A stretch of 49,323 nucleotides of DNA from Nephromyces sp. MM_2019 (lineage: Eukaryota > Apicomplexa > Aconoidasida > Nephromycida), in assembly GCA_015657535.1 (NCBI GenBank), contig JADHZB010001633.1, forward strand, positions 1-49,323, given 5' to 3'. Position numbers and translations under genes: made by a program. Shown here one piece after another: positions 1-13,536 of this stretch. The notes beneath the pieces are model-generated. The model was given only the letters and a program-made list of their open reading frames with translations. It ran no database searches and was not told the origin of the DNA. Position 1 is the stretch's first letter, and every line of letters begins with the position of its first letter.

Positions 1-20
1 TGTGTGTGTGTGTGTGTGTG
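1..20. repeat. (TG)n microsatellite at the window edge
   Basis: Perfect TG dinucleotide run, cut by the start of the window, so its true length is unknown. Confidence 0.9.
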
Positions 21-670
21 TTTGTCTGCCTGCTTGAATGAGTAATCCTGTTAGTGAGAGTATACGCTCGCATATAAATGATCTTTCGCATGTCGATCAG
101 AGTTTGAATATGCCTCTGAGCCCGCATGAGTTCTCCAGAGTGTGGGAGTGTGTGCATATGTTCACTTGTGTTTGTGTTTCTATGATTTCTCCTCAACCAC
201 TGTGTGTCTCAGTTTTCCTACCCTGTGTTTGACTTATTTTTCCTATCACTGTGTGCCCAGATCTCTATGAAGTTCCTGCTTCCCGCTCCTGTATACATTC
301 GCATGAATTTCTCTGCTTTCATTCTATACCAATTCCAATACGTACGCTTCTCCCTGTGAGTTCATGATCTGCATTAGCTTCGACTGCATTTTTGTGTGTG
401 TATGTTGGTTTGCATAAGCATTGGCGTATCAGAACACCTTCGCACAACTTTACAATCATATGCTAGTACTAATCACGGTAGGTTTTTTGCTCACGCCTAG
501 GCGAGTGTGTTCTTACACACATTCAGTATTCCAGTGCCCTCTGCACACACATCATTTTTGGACTGTTTCTCCTGCAGTCTACAAGGCATACATACGCACT
601 CGAGGGATATAGACCGAACCGATCACCGCATGTACACTAGAGCAGGTGTGTGTGCGCATCTGGTAGTCTC

Positions 671-858
671 CATGCCACGCTAGAGTGTGTGAACATGCCA
701 GTTGCAACACCATGCTCGTAGTGTGAAGGTGCTAGTTTCAAAGCCATGCTAGTGCATATATGAAGGTGCTAGTTTCAATGCCATGCTAGAGAGTGTGCAG
801 ATGCTAGTTTCAAAACCATGCTATTGTGTGTGAAGGTGCTAGTTGCAATGGGATGCTA
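671..858 (+). repeat. Imperfect minisatellite, 34-40 bp unit
   Basis: Six copies of a CCATGCTAG core recur at about 671, 711, 745, 782, 817 and 852, separated by GTGTGAAGGTGCTAGTTTCAA-like spacers. Copies differ by substitutions and small indels, so this is a diverged tandem array rather than a recent expansion. Confidence 0.8.
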
Positions 859-1262
859 GTATTTGGCAGCATAAAACCTCGTCAAAAATCTCCACAAATC
901 AAACAGCGTCATCTCCTGAAGGACACACGAAATCCCGCTGCCTACGTTATTACATGCTCTCCTGACATAATATAGCTTAAGTTCACATCCTCTTATTCCA
1001 TCGCCCAAACACCTGCACACACACAAGCTTCCACTCTAGTAGAGTCAATGCCTGCCTTAAATCCATAAGTCCTTCCAAAGGGCTTGTATAATGACTGCAT
1101 GCCGCTCCCATTGACTATCTACCAGAAGGTCCCACTTCGTGCGTGTGGAATACAAGGGACTTCCACAGGCGTTCACACACGTGAGCAGCATGGAAGAAGC
1201 TGTGGATTCACAAGCTCCAGCCAAGTTCGTGAATTGCAATACAAGCATAGAAACCTTAAAGC

Positions 1263-1470
1263 ATACACACATCCCAGCTCATATCTCAGGCACCCAAGCT
1301 CCACGCACACGCTTCCAAGTTCGAAGTGAACACACACACACCCACAAATCCACACACATCCACACACGCCCACAAGCCCACACAAATGCATCCACACCCA
1401 CACACCCACACCCACAATCGCACCTACACACCCACACACACGCACCCACTATCGCAGCCACACCCTCTCA
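1263..1470. repeat. CA/CACACC-rich simple repeat
   Basis: Long stretch of CACACA, CACACCC and CACAAAT words on the plus strand. It explains the His/Thr/Pro-rich frames on one strand and the Cys/Val/Trp-rich frames on the other, which are not credible proteins. Confidence 0.85.
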
Positions 1471-3232
1471 TAGCATCAAATCGACAAAGTAACAAGCGTT
1501 TAACCCCCGTCGTGAACGCAAACTCAAAACACGCACACACATCAGCGACACCGAATACTGATAAAGCTCCCTCTCAAACTTTTAGGACATTATTAAATAG
1601 TTACGCGTGAAATCCTAACGAGCTTCCTTCACAGCAGCGAATAAGGTTTCAGCATCTTTGGCTGCAAATCTGTGTGTGTGTGTGTCGAGGGATCGCCTTA
1701 ATAGTTAAGACTACCACCTGTGAAATCTGGCGAAAAGAACGTATTAGCGGTGCACTTCCTTGCATACTTGTGCCACCCTCTGCGAGTAAAACGCCAACCT
1801 GGCGTGTAATACCTCCTCTTGCTAATTCTCTTTGAAGATTATTCATCATATGCCAAGTAAAGGCAACACAAACACAGCAATCAGTCCATCTTCATGCACA
1901 ATTGATTGTATGTACAGCATGGTCGCAATCAAACCACAGAACTTAGCAAAATCTTCTCGAAAATTTGAACCAAAAAAGAAAAAGGACACCGTATCCCGAG
2001 CTCTGCCTCTACAAGAAAATATGACTTTCCAGTGTGTGTGTGTGTAGATATGCTTGCATTGCCAGCCACTTCAAACCACGTCAGTTAATCCAGCAAAAAT
2101 GACTTGAGAAAAAAAAACACACCCAAAAGACAAACATACAAGCACACACAGAAATTATTCATACAGCATGAGTAAACACACAACAAAAAAAAGTTGCGCA
2201 TACATATTATAGGCCAATACACATCAAAGAAGCGAATAAACAACAAAATATACACAACACACACCAAAAGAAAAGAGAAAAAACATCATCTAAAAAAGAT
2301 TTACACCCAACATGAACATACATACACATTAACACACGGATACAACCACACCAACACACACACACACACCAACACACAAATAGGTCACAGGATTCACTAG
2401 ATTAATTGAATTTACGCGATAAGCCAACAAAGATGCAGCACCATCAGCGATGGAAACGGAAACCCCAACTTTCTCGAAATTGTGCAAATACTTCACAAAG
2501 GCAACTTCAAAGATTTGCAAATGCACACACACAATGCGCCTCTACAAGTACCTAAACACACGGGGGGGCTCATCACCAACACACTCACCCTACACAGTGT
2601 GATCAAATAAGCAGTTCAATAGGAAGAAAAAATAACCCCATCACACACACTTAATTCAACAAGCACATAGGAGGCTAGAAATCAGTGCCTTTCAGTACAC
2701 TGAGATGCACACACAAAATGAGGCACACTAGCATTTACTATCAATTACGCAGATACTTCCAAGTATGTCATTCCTTCACTTTGAAAGCATTTTTTCTTCA
2801 ATCAGCTAAACAGAAAGCAACGGAGGCCAGAAAACCAATGAAAACAACGGACAGAAGATTACGCACCCTCCCTCTTCTTCTCACGCATCAAAATGCACAC
2901 ACTCTTAATCCTTAGATTGGAGGGAATCTATCGCACCCTCCCTCTTCGTATGCATCAAAATGCACCCCCATCACCCACCAAACCGAACGAAGATGATGAT
3001 GCACCCCCACCCCATCCCCCCCACTTCTTCTCATTCATCCAGCAGCACACCCCTCACCCCAAGCATTTCAAACCACCCCCTACCTTCAAAAAACATCCCA
3101 AGCTTCCCACTATACCCCCTCACACACACCCTCTCAAACAACACACAATAAAAAATCCAAGGGCTTCCCCCCCCTGGCTTTCCCAAACCAGAAATTTCTC
3201 CCCATCATCTCGCGTAATCCCAAAGACTTCCT

Positions 3233-6200
3233 TCATCCATCATAAGTCACAAAACGCTGAACAAACTTATCAAGCCTTGCAAACGATTCAACATCAGGAG
3301 GAGAAGAATTTCTATTATCTTCATCTCCTCCATCTCCCCCTCCCTGTTGAGGAGTAGGAGAATTCTTAAGTAACAGCGTCTCTCGGTTTAGAATCTGAAT
3401 AAGGGGAGATACAGAGGCAGGTGAGGAGGAAGTAGGCGATAAGGCAGAAGGCGCAGGTGAAGAGAGACAAATCTGAGGCTGTTGAGAGGAAGAAGATGTG
3501 ACTGGTAAATTATTGCCACCACCACCCCCCTCAAATTGAGAGTGCGACGAATTCAGCATCATACCCCCTCCACTATGAGATGATGAGATGAAACCGCCAG
3601 CCCCATCACTCCTACACGACGGATGCAGAGAAGACGATGGCAAAACAACGGATCTATTCCCGAGTTGGTGGAAGTAATGATTGTATTGAGCTTCAGAGTG
3701 ATGTTGCTGAAGATAGCTATCGAGAGCAGCAACCCCCCCCCCTCCACCCCCCTCAACCCCCAGATGAGGGCTAGGCTTCACCGAGTTGTAGCCCTGCGAA
3801 GAATCTACCAGCAACGAATCAATGAACGCCCCCCCCAGGGGGTTACTGCTGCTCCCACCACTTCCTGAAGAAACCCCTCCGCCTACACCACCCTCATCAT
3901 GAATTGCCATCATTGCACCACCCAAACCACCACCCATAACAACAACACTAGTGGGTGCGAACTTTACAAACCTACCATCGCCACTGCTACTATTGCTATT
4001 GTTCTGCTGAGAAGAGCCACCTCCGAGGCTGGTGATGGAGGGATCGTGATACCCACGCCCTGCTGCCTTCTGTTGATGATAATGATAAGCATTAGCAAGG
4101 CCTCCTGTATTCAATGAGGGTTCGCTGGGTGGAGGAGGAGCATACCCCCCACCACCACGAATCCTTACTCCAACAGTAGGTAGAGGTCCACCAAAACCAG
4201 TCTCCTTGCTTCCGGGAATGCCCTTTTTCGCATGCACTGCCTCCACAAACGACAGCGGATAGCCCCCTGTATGATCTTCTCGGGGGAGATGAGTACTACC
4301 CGTGTTGTAGTGCTGGTGGTAGTCATAGAAACCAGCCCCAGCTCTACTGTTCATACTACCACCACCACCCCCCCCCCCCAGACCAACGGCTGAAGGACCC
4401 ATGTGTGTGTTTCCCACCACCCCAGATTTAGCACTAAAGGCTTCACTGGAGGAATATACATGAGGATTTCCCGAAATCAGCCGGTATGCAGCTTGATGCT
4501 GCTGCATATGCCGCTCACCAGGGTGTAAACCAATCGCAGCAGGCACATTCTGCTGCTGAGAAGAGCTCGAAGGAGGTCGAAAACCCCCCCCTCCACTTCT
4601 TAGAGGGTGATGCAGCGAGCTCTGACTCGCAGTTGACGCATTATAGTACCCCCCCTGAGGAGGCAGAAGCCCATTACTTCCTCCTAAACTAAGATGATCC
4701 GAAAAAACGCCACCAAAGATGTGGGGGTCTTGAAAGTATCCCTGGGAAGAGGTAGCCGTTGTCTGTATGTTTCCGGGAGATGAGGAGGAGGAGGGTGAAG
4801 GACTGGTAGGTATTGAAGATGAAGATTTTAGGTGATCCATAGGAATCTGAGGAAGGTTGTGAGAGGAGAGGCGATTCGGCAAGTGGTGTACTGCTGGGAC
4901 CCACCCCCCTGGATGATGCATAATCGTGGGGGAATGGGGATCCCACGACGGTGCCTGAGGGTGCCGTCGATGCCCATCACCCCCCATACTGCTGCCAATA
5001 CTGATACCACTAATGGTAGCGTTACCCCCCCCTCCCTCATCTTGATGATAAGCTGGTAAAGACGAAGTGATTCGCACACTATTATTCCCTTCAGAAGGCG
5101 ATTCTGGAGCTGCTCTCATGCCCATTGAAACTGCATGAGGCTGGTGGCTATGCATATACTGAGGGTAGTAAGAACGTACATCTATCATACTGGGAGTAGC
5201 GTGTGGACTATTAAGAGGAGCACCTGAAGGAGGAGAACCGGAAATAACCTCCCCCATAAGGCGTGGAACGGCGGAAAAAGCCTTTACGTTATCACTGATT
5301 GTAGCAGTCGCGTTGTTAACGATAGTATCATTGTTAGTACTGCTATTGTTGAAGATGTGGGCATTGCTATGCTTTATTGGATAATTGCTACTACTCAAAT
5401 GCTTAGCATTAACACACGCACCAGTATCGGCGCTAGGGAACCTCGTTAAGCCGCTTGCTCTATTGATAACTGCCGATACCGACTTCCCAGCGGAAACTCC
5501 CCGTTCCCCTCCCTCCCCCATGCTCCAGAAAGGAGGATTTTCAGCAACTGAGCGTGTGTGTGTTACCACTCCTGATGAAATCTCAGAAACTTCACTGGCT
5601 GATCGTGAAACAACGTTGATATTAGCCCCCATCTCACCGCCATCGACCTGAAACTGGTGGGAGGGAGCTCTCTTCATGGAGTCAGTAGGCTGCTTACCAG
5701 GGAGGGGGTAGATTGAACCGCCTTTACCATCACTTGGAAGTGTGGCGTACCCAAAGCCCGCTAGGTTGGCTGCGACATTCACATCAGCTTCGCTACTCGT
5801 CGGTAATCCAGTGTGCTTGGCGAAGCCATTCTCACCGATCAGCGATGTAGCACCTACACCACCAGGTCCAGCAAAATCCCCCCCACCACCAGGCCCAATA
5901 AACGCCCCCCCACCACCAGTCCCAACAATCCCCCCCTTTCCACTACGCAGAATCTGCTGCTTATGAAAGTATTTGTTGACCAACCCAGCCAGCACATCGA
6001 AGCTGATTGGAGTAGCACTCGGAGACTTCTCCTTGGATAAGCTCAAAACGGATCGAAGATGATTCTCCCCTACCCCCAACAAATAGTCGTTTTGAGTCCT
6101 TAAGTTAGCATTAAACGCCATATGATCGTCGGTATCAATCCCAAACAAACGAAGATCGTTGAAAGGAGCATAAGAAAAAGTACTCTCAGAGTCACTGATA

Positions 6201-9200
6201 ATCTCCTGAAACCTCTTGCTGTGCTTCAATAGATAGTCGTAGGCTCTACCACTCCCAGACTCACAATCTCCGACAAAACTCTTCAAAGAACTCCCGTAAT
6301 TTTCGATATCTTTCGACAGATATTCCATAGAAACCAAGTTTGAGTCAACATCAGGAGATACCAGAGACCTCTGTGTTGTGTGTTGCGCATTATTAAGAGT
6401 CGCGAAGTTGTGTGCGACATCGATACTAGCATTGGTAGCGGAATTAAGTGCTGCAAAGTTCCTTGCCGTAGCCATAAACGGAGCAGCAAAAAGGCCTGCC
6501 TCGCAAAGCCCGCTGGTAGACGTTGAAGACGAGTCGACAGTGGCAGTGGCAGCAGGAGTCATTGAAGATGCTGCATCACTAGCAAAACTGTCCCGTGTGT
6601 TAAAACCTTTAGAAGAATCACCATCAGCTAGATGAGTTCTCAGCGTTGAAGATGCTACAGAACTCCCTGGACCAGCAGATGTTGCAGCTCGAGCAGCAAA
6701 CTCTGCAAGTAGTTGCTGCTTGCGCCTCTCTACAACCCCTCCTCCTGGAATCAGCCTCGAAACGCCAAACGTTCGCCTATCACGCTGAGCAATCAACTTT
6801 TTAACTAGGAAAAAAGGATCTACATATCTCATTCGGCGACTCTCTAAGCGACTTTGGGCAGGGGGAAGAACTGCTCCACCACCAAAAGGGGGAGGGTTTG
6901 TAGTGGGGCCACCAGTATAATAGGGATGATAAGCAACACCACCCCCAGCATTTGTGGATGAGGCTTGGAGCGGAGCTCCCATCAGATGGGTGATGGATGA
7001 AGACTGTGTGTTCTGAAAACCCCCCTTTGAAAGTTGGCTGGTTGAAGCAGAAGATGAGGAAAAGCTGGAGGTGGAAACAGCATCCTTACGGGCTCCGCCA
7101 TCTTCACCACCATATTCTGTATCAAGAAGATAACCCCCAGGATTGCTAACAGCATCTAAAAGACGGTGAAGCCTCTGACACTTATAAGCATCACCAGGAT
7201 CTCTGAGTAGATCGCTCAAGGCAGGGCCTGTACTCTGTAAGACCTCAGTTGAAGCGGAAGGTGCATCTTCCTGGGGGGGAGGCTGAGCCTCCGTGTGTGT
7301 TTGTGCTGGCGTCGGCTGGGGACGGGAGCTTTGAGCACGTCTCAAGAGGCGGGTGGCCGCGGGGATGACGCTAGGTTCTACACAGAAATGATTCCATATC
7401 AAGGAGATAACAAATGAGAGAAGGGAATGGCTAAAGCGATGAGTTAGTACTACGTGATGTATTTATCGGAATGAAAGTGACACACACAAACACAAACAAG
7501 AGTCGACACACACACACACACAAAACTTGGCACACACTCTTATCACTTGACGTGACGTGAAATTAGCTGTTTGGAGGGCAAAATGAGATAAAGACGCTGG
7601 TCAGCGCCTTGGAATGGATTAAGGCTTTACACTACCTCAGGGATCCATATTACACTATGGTTTGACACTGGACTCTTTGGATTTGCATGCTTTGCATTAC
7701 CCAGATTTGACTAGTGTATCAAATGTGCAGTAAAAACCACAAACCACCTTTTCAAGCAGAAATGTGGCCGAAAACATCACACATGCACACACACAGGCAC
7801 ACAGACGCGCACACACACACGTACAAATAAATAGAAGCTTGCCAAGCATATCAGACAGCATCACTAGGAAAACTCACCATTTTCTTTATCCTCTAGAGCC
7901 GCTGGCATCATACGCCTCTTTGACCCTCTAGTCTTCATTATACCAACAGCATCTACAACAGAAGTTTATATCAGGAAGCTCCTATATACTATAAAAACAG
8001 CTACTCTTACTGGGGAAACTCATTGCCACACACACATACACACAAACTAACACGCACCAATACACACACACACACACACCCTATTTATCCCACAAGCATA
8101 CATATATCTTCAAATCTGCAGAAACGCATAGTTGCACTGAAATTTCATCATAAAACGCATAAAAACAGCAAAAAATCATCAGAGAGATACTTTTCAGAAG
8201 AAGAAGAAGAAGAAGAAAAACCTTCTAAGCTAGTCAACATCATCCAAACTCCATAGCGCCAAGTGAAGGTGACTCAATCAATCACATTAACCTTACTGAG
8301 GAGACTCTACAACCACTCCCCACTAAGTAATCTCATAGGGTGTATGTGAAACCCATTCTACCCAATAATGCCCTCTCTCCTACTCCACTCTTTTAACACA
8401 CATCACTCCATCCCCTTTCGCATATAAACTACCTTTTTCTTCTCGCTTTGGCTCCTCTAAAACTACTGGAGACTTTGGAGCTTCTGCCTGCAACAGCTTT
8501 GCATCCAACTCTTCTCTATTTTTCGCTTCCATAAACTTCATAAACGTCTTCTCCCTCATCTTCTTCCATGTATCCTCTATAGTGAGGGCAGCTTTAAAGA
8601 ATACCGTATTAGGGGCATTGTACGTACAGCAGTTGCTCACAATCAACCTTATGTCGTTATCAAAAGTTGCTGCATCTGCAGAACATTAAAAACACGGAAT
8701 AGCTATCTCGGATAGTTGAAGGTTTATCAGTATGGACATAGCGAAGGATAACGGGGTAATGAACTCGCAAACACACAGTATTAAGCTCTAAAAGTGGGCT
8801 TATCTTCAGTAGAATGTGCATGGAATAGCCTCAAACTCGCACGCACACAAAAATAGAGTTGTCAACTCAACCTCCATCACACCATATCCTATCAATACGC
8901 ACACAAAACTTTCCCACACACGCATTCAAACTCTCAGCCTCCAATAAACACACAAACCTTTATACTCATGCCTCAATATTCGCTCTCTTATTGTATGAAA
9001 ATCCATTGGACTTCGTATGATGCTCTTGTAGTCAGGAGCGATAGCAGGATCGACTGGATAGGCAAAGATTTGCCGGGGGTCCTTCTTTGAAAGCCTATTA
9101 AGAACATCCAAGAGGATGTATGTAGAACCTTCCGTAAGAGAGGGGCTGTGTGTTTGAATTTTGCCCTTATCTGAGCCTCCATGAAGCTCCGCCTGGTATG

Positions 9201-10121
9201 AATCTTGAGCTCGGCGATGCACACCAGCCATGGGCCTTGCAGATTGTCGAACTAACAGAGAAAACAGCGAGGAAATGAACACAAAAACGGACTCATAATA
9301 AAGAGAATTAGATGAAAGGAATAAAAGCTTCAAATTCGACGTTAAAAGGAGAAAAAATCATGCACTGACATCTTGACTGCGTAAAGAAGCTCATAAAAGC
9401 ACCAAGCTGACGGCTAAACAATGTTAATCCTTTAAACGCGAATATCTCATCAATAGGCTTCATACTAGAAGGAAATGCTCGCAAATAGCTTGAAAATGTA
9501 AAAGTTTGAAGATTCCAGCATCTATACATTATCAAAAAGCTCATAGCTAACTTCTAAAGCAAACTCAAAAGCTACGCACACACCACCGGCACCTCAAATT
9601 GACTACATTGAAGCATCTTTACAGTCTCCTCTTCACATGAGCATAGACAATGTGTTTATGCTCATGTGTGCGTGATAATGTGAATGCAACAATGTGTGTG
9701 ACAATTCATGTGTTATGAAAGCATATGTGTGCACTGTGAGTACAAAACACATGCGTGCCCCCCGCTCCCACCCTTCCACACATACTTCTACCACCCAAAA
9801 TCTCCATCTTTTACCGGAATTTGATTCCAGTGGATGTGAATGAGTAAGCTGGCCATGACTATGGCTACGAGTACCATTCGGCACTAATCTTCTTGAAGAT
9901 ACGACGCCTCTTTTCCGTTTCTTCAAGACTGCACTGTTTGGGGATATGAAGGATCCATTCCCAGTAAATGAAGAAGCCCCACCACCCCCTCCGCCTCCAG
10001 GCAGAACTCTTCTGGCGGCAGATCTACCACCCGCCTTCCCCTTCCATCTTCCACTGTGTAACGATGCCACTGCACCAGGAGGCAGCAAAGGCATCGCAAT
10101 CGACGAGAGAGAAGGCGGCAT
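3233..10121 (-). CDS. BRD7/BRD9-like bromodomain protein with giant low-complexity tail, 5 exons
   Basis: Exons (minus): 10121-9815, 9251-8958, 8675-8433, 7952-7878, 7377-3233. All junctions are GT-AG with phase 1 and join into 1687 codons plus TGA. Residues about 143-240 form one bromodomain: ZA loop FAYPVDPAIAPDYKSIIRSP (165-184), then SNCCTYN with the acetyl-lysine-binding Asn at 220. The ZA loop resembles BRD7/BRD9 (FFAFPV.D.IAPGYS), readers of acetylated histones in SWI/SNF-type remodellers, so a nuclear chromatin role is expected. A basic N-terminus (KKRKRG) and SKRRMM near 292-297 could be nuclear signals. The 1380-residue last exon is mostly Gly/Ser/Pro/His low complexity, with two structured-looking islands at about 489-530 (MRYVDPFFLVKK) and 657-782. 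A tctttag acceptor at 10210 suggests the 5'UTR begins at 10209 after an upstream intron. The first in-frame Met (10121) was chosen as the start; a Met ten codons in is an alternative. Confidence 0.9.
8197..8217. repeat. (GAA)7 microsatellite in intron 3 of the bromodomain gene
   Basis: Seven GAA copies on the plus strand, TTC on the transcribed sense strand. Lies between exons 8433 and 7952 and is therefore spliced out. A (CA)n tract sits nearby at about 8030-8080. Confidence 0.85.
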
Positions 10122-13100
10122 ATTGCCGAAGATCGAGAATCTTCCTCTTCATATAATTTTACACATGTGATTCTTCTTGTCGGTCTGTAATTTCGAGAGT
10201 GTGGAAATCCTAAAGATAAATTAAAGAGAGAAGAGGGAAGAATTAGATAGTAAAATTTGGAAGATTTATATGAAACTTTCCTTAGCGAGCATACTTGAGT
10301 GTGTGCACATAATGGTTACACACAGGCAAGGCATTATGGGAGAAAGTGAAAAAAATGAAGCGGGACACACAAAAGAATATATGTGATGATATTGCCAACC
10401 ATTTCAGGGCAAACTCAAGTGTGCGATCTTGAAATTTGCTGCACTTACAGTAGGATCACGAGTGGCTATTCTGGAGCCTAAAAACGTAGAGCATGTACTG
10501 ATCTACGTAATATCCTCCCATTTCTTCTACACTTTGGCAGTGCATTCTCAGGACACCCAAGCAATGTGAAAACCTAGAGCAAAAACAGGCGCCCAGGGGG
10601 GTTTAAATAGAAAGAGATAACCGCGCATATACATGGGAAACCTATAAATAAAAAGGCACACACACACATGGCAAGCTTAGAAAAAAAAACACACACATAC
10701 ATATTAAACCTACCCAAGAACCACACACACACAAAACAAACAAATCGATCCAAACAAGTTTCAAACATGACTACGCTAATAAATAGAACTACTTTTCACA
10801 ACCCTCATCAAGCAAAACGAGAAATACCTTCCAACAAGCTACTTCGCAGATCAGAATGAAGCACACACTCAGGAGTGAACCTTTATCATTGCAAACTCAT
10901 CACATATATAAGGAATAGTTCATCAATCAAGCCACTTTCACACACAGGCAAAACACCTAGAGGTAGATATCTAGCTAGTTTAACATGCCATACTACGCAC
11001 TAGTGTGCGAATGAGTTTTATCCTAGAGGATTTTATCCACATTAGCTCATGATTTGCACCATTCATGCCACGAAAAATGGTATATATAACAGAAAATTGC
11101 AAGTAAGCCTCCTACGCTGATATACAGTGAGCAAAGCATCAACTTATAGATATAATGCACCCAATGAGTCTAATGTTAAACCTAGTCTGAAACTAAAAAA
11201 ACCTAAAAGGACGAAAATACACGCTAGCGACGAATGCCAGCCACTGCAAGAAAGCAAAAGTAACACATCAGTTAGCTTCAGCTGATTCACACTCATGCCT
11301 CTTGCAGCTCTGATTCTCATCAAGGAGTTTATACGTTACAGGCATGTTATGTTTACAGCTTTCGTACTCTAGTAAACTTACTATCAAAAATTTGCACAGC
11401 GTTGGATGACTAATAAAACCCCCATGTCTACAGAATCCGCCAAATAAAGCGAAAGAAAACAGAGAAAAACGCTCGTTTATTGCCAAAAAAGGCACAAAAA
11501 TGGAATCCACCGAAGTAAAATATGAACTCTAAACGAGATATAGGAGACAAACATACAGGATCCACAACAGCAAGGCTTCAGACTTGCATAGCAATCCTCA
11601 ATGAATCAAAAGGCAAGTATCCACAGGTGCAAAAGGCAAGTATCCATGGCAGGTACACTGGGTTCACATACACCAACAGCAAAGATCACACGGCAACTCC
11701 CATATTTACAACAGAAGATAGCAATAGACCTGCTTTTCCAAAACAGCACACATCAAATCCATACCCCCTGCCAAAAATGAAGAAGTCACAGTCATCAAGT
11801 TAACAGACACGAAGCACATAAAGCCTATTCATTTCCACCCATCATCCTCATTGATACCATACCCCCTCTACAGGATAACATCCCCAACTCTTCTCCAACA
11901 AGCACAATTATTTTGATAATTAAAAAAAACAAAATCATCAGTTTTTGGCTTCTCCCATCAACAAAATCCAAAGGCTATCTACGAAAGCAGCAAAGCTATC
12001 CAATTCCTCATTCAAACATAGGTAAAAGCCTTCATTCCCGGTTTGCAGCCCAAGGAATATACCAAAACAATAATGCGAACTTTCCATTATCGTTCAAAAG
12101 TAGAGAAATGAAGGGGGAGGCAAACCTGCTGAGCACCACCTCCCCCCCATGCCCTAAGAAAAAAAAGAGAGACATGCATTCGAAAGGATGCTTTTCGACC
12201 CCCCCGCAGGCTACCCCAAGTCAACATGGACCGGGGAGCACAAAAATCTATTATTAATGAAGAAGAATGCATCACTAGTTGAGCAGGAACCTTCCTAGTA
12301 TGATGTGCTTAATCCTTATATACCAAAACATACAGACATGCAAACTAGATATAATAACGCTGGCATCTCTACCGTGGTACGTTCACGAAAATGGGCACAA
12401 TACTACAGCACTTGTAGTTGCGTTCAGCACATGTTTACAAGAAAATATCAAAACCCAAAACAATTAAATCAACTATGGCAAAGCGCGCCCGCACACACTA
12501 ACTTTGTGGGATTCTGCAAGTCACACCCACCCGGGGGGGGGACGCATCGGTTAAGTGAAGTTTCATACACAACGACAGTCAAGGTCTGTTTGCTACTACA
12601 GAGGTGTACAGCTGCATTCCTTCTGCTGAGTGAGTACAGTGTTGGGGGGTGGTGTAGGGTTCCCGTTAAGCACCAAGTGGTGTGGACGCAAGTGTACAAG
12701 TGTTTCGTGTGCCTTTTTTTGTGAGTAAACTTTGCAAAATTTCTCCCTGCAGGCTGCGGCCTTGTAGTCTGTACCAAAACTTTTGGGGACATGGAGTGTG
12801 CGTACTACCAGTGTATGAGGCGGCGGGCGGGGGCGGGGATGTTGTGGCGGTGGTGGTGTGTATAATCGAATATTTGAAAACTTCAACAACGGGGGAGGGA
12901 GGCAGAGTTGGGGGCGAGCGTCCGAACTATTTATACACTCATATATGGGGGGTGGTGGGATAGAGGAGATTTCGAACTTTACACACACGGGGTCGGTATG
13001 GGAATTGAAGGAGGCGAAGGCTTGAGAACTACACAGGGAAGAAGGAGCGATAGAAACCAAGGCCTGAGGTCTAAAACGCGAGGCGACATATAGAAGAAGG

Positions 13101-13520
13101 CTGCAGGCCGCTACGGGGTGGCGGTTTTCAGGCGGGGGATGGGTCCTCGAACAAAAAGCAGTACTATAAGCGGGGGCAGGCAAGCAGGGTCGTCTCTTCA
13201 GGGAGTGTGTTATCATTTGTACTTTTGGCTGGGTGCGCCCACGGCGCGGAGCATAGACGAGGAGATGAGGCCAGAGGTCCAAGCCCAGAGCATCACGGCC
13301 GATACTTCGGCTGGTCAGTATATTGAAGGCGTTCAGGGGGACTGGGGTGAAGCAGCTGCTCTTTGCATCCCTTGAAGGGCTTCAGAGGGGCGAGGCTGGC
13401 TCACAAACTCTCGCAGGTTGTGTGTGCGTACTCACATATATATACACAATGTACCTAGACGGGGTAACACACACACACCAACATATGGACAGCAGGTTAT
13501 ACACAGACACACAGCAGGTC
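10122..13520. other. 5' flank and probable leader region of the bromodomain gene
   Basis: No protein gene recognised. From 10150 to about 12480 the plus strand is A/C-rich with CACACA tracts (10660-10740), meaning T/G-rich on the minus strand, as in the introns of the bromodomain gene. Together with a splice-acceptor-like site just upstream of its start codon, this suggests that a 5'UTR intron of that gene covers much of this stretch. The transcription start cannot be fixed from sequence alone. Confidence 0.4.
12530..13400. promoter_or_regulatory. G/C-rich island, possible promoter
   Basis: A block with G runs and CpGs on the plus strand (for example GGCGGGCGGGGGCGGGG near 12822-12838) stands out from the AT-rich surroundings. 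It lies upstream of the bromodomain gene and at the boundary where the CA-rich sense-like bias ends, so it could be the start region of that transcript or a divergent promoter. A 228-codon open frame on its minus strand is Pro/His/Ser-rich and probably only reflects base composition. Promoter function is inference. Confidence 0.35.
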
Positions 13521-13536
13521 ATACAAACCAACAGAC

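Larger units (their letters stand above)
1..3232. other. Non-coding flank downstream of the bromodomain gene
   Basis: No supported gene. Up to about 860 the plus strand is GT-rich; from about 1000 onward it is CA- and C-rich, so the minus strand, which the neighbouring bromodomain gene uses, is GT/G-rich there. The switch may mark where two converging transcripts end, but this is inference. Open frames here are low-complexity His/Thr/Pro or Cys/Val translations of CA/GT repeats. Confidence 0.6.

Noticed and set aside
1139..1492. 117-codon His/Thr-rich plus-strand frame
   Set aside because: Translation of a CA-rich simple repeat.
2893..3357. 154-codon Pro/His-rich plus-strand frame
   Set aside because: Comes from C-rich low complexity and overlaps the 3' end of the bromodomain coding exon in antisense.
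3559..6635. Several plus- and minus-strand frames of 63-88 codons overlapping the bromodomain gene's last exon
   Set aside because: They lie in other frames of a 1380-codon coding exon with strong composition bias, have no motifs, and are expected shadows.
12596..13282. 228-codon minus-strand frame
   Set aside because: Pro/Ser/His/Arg-rich product of the G/C-rich island, without recognisable domain or splice context; composition explains the lack of stops.
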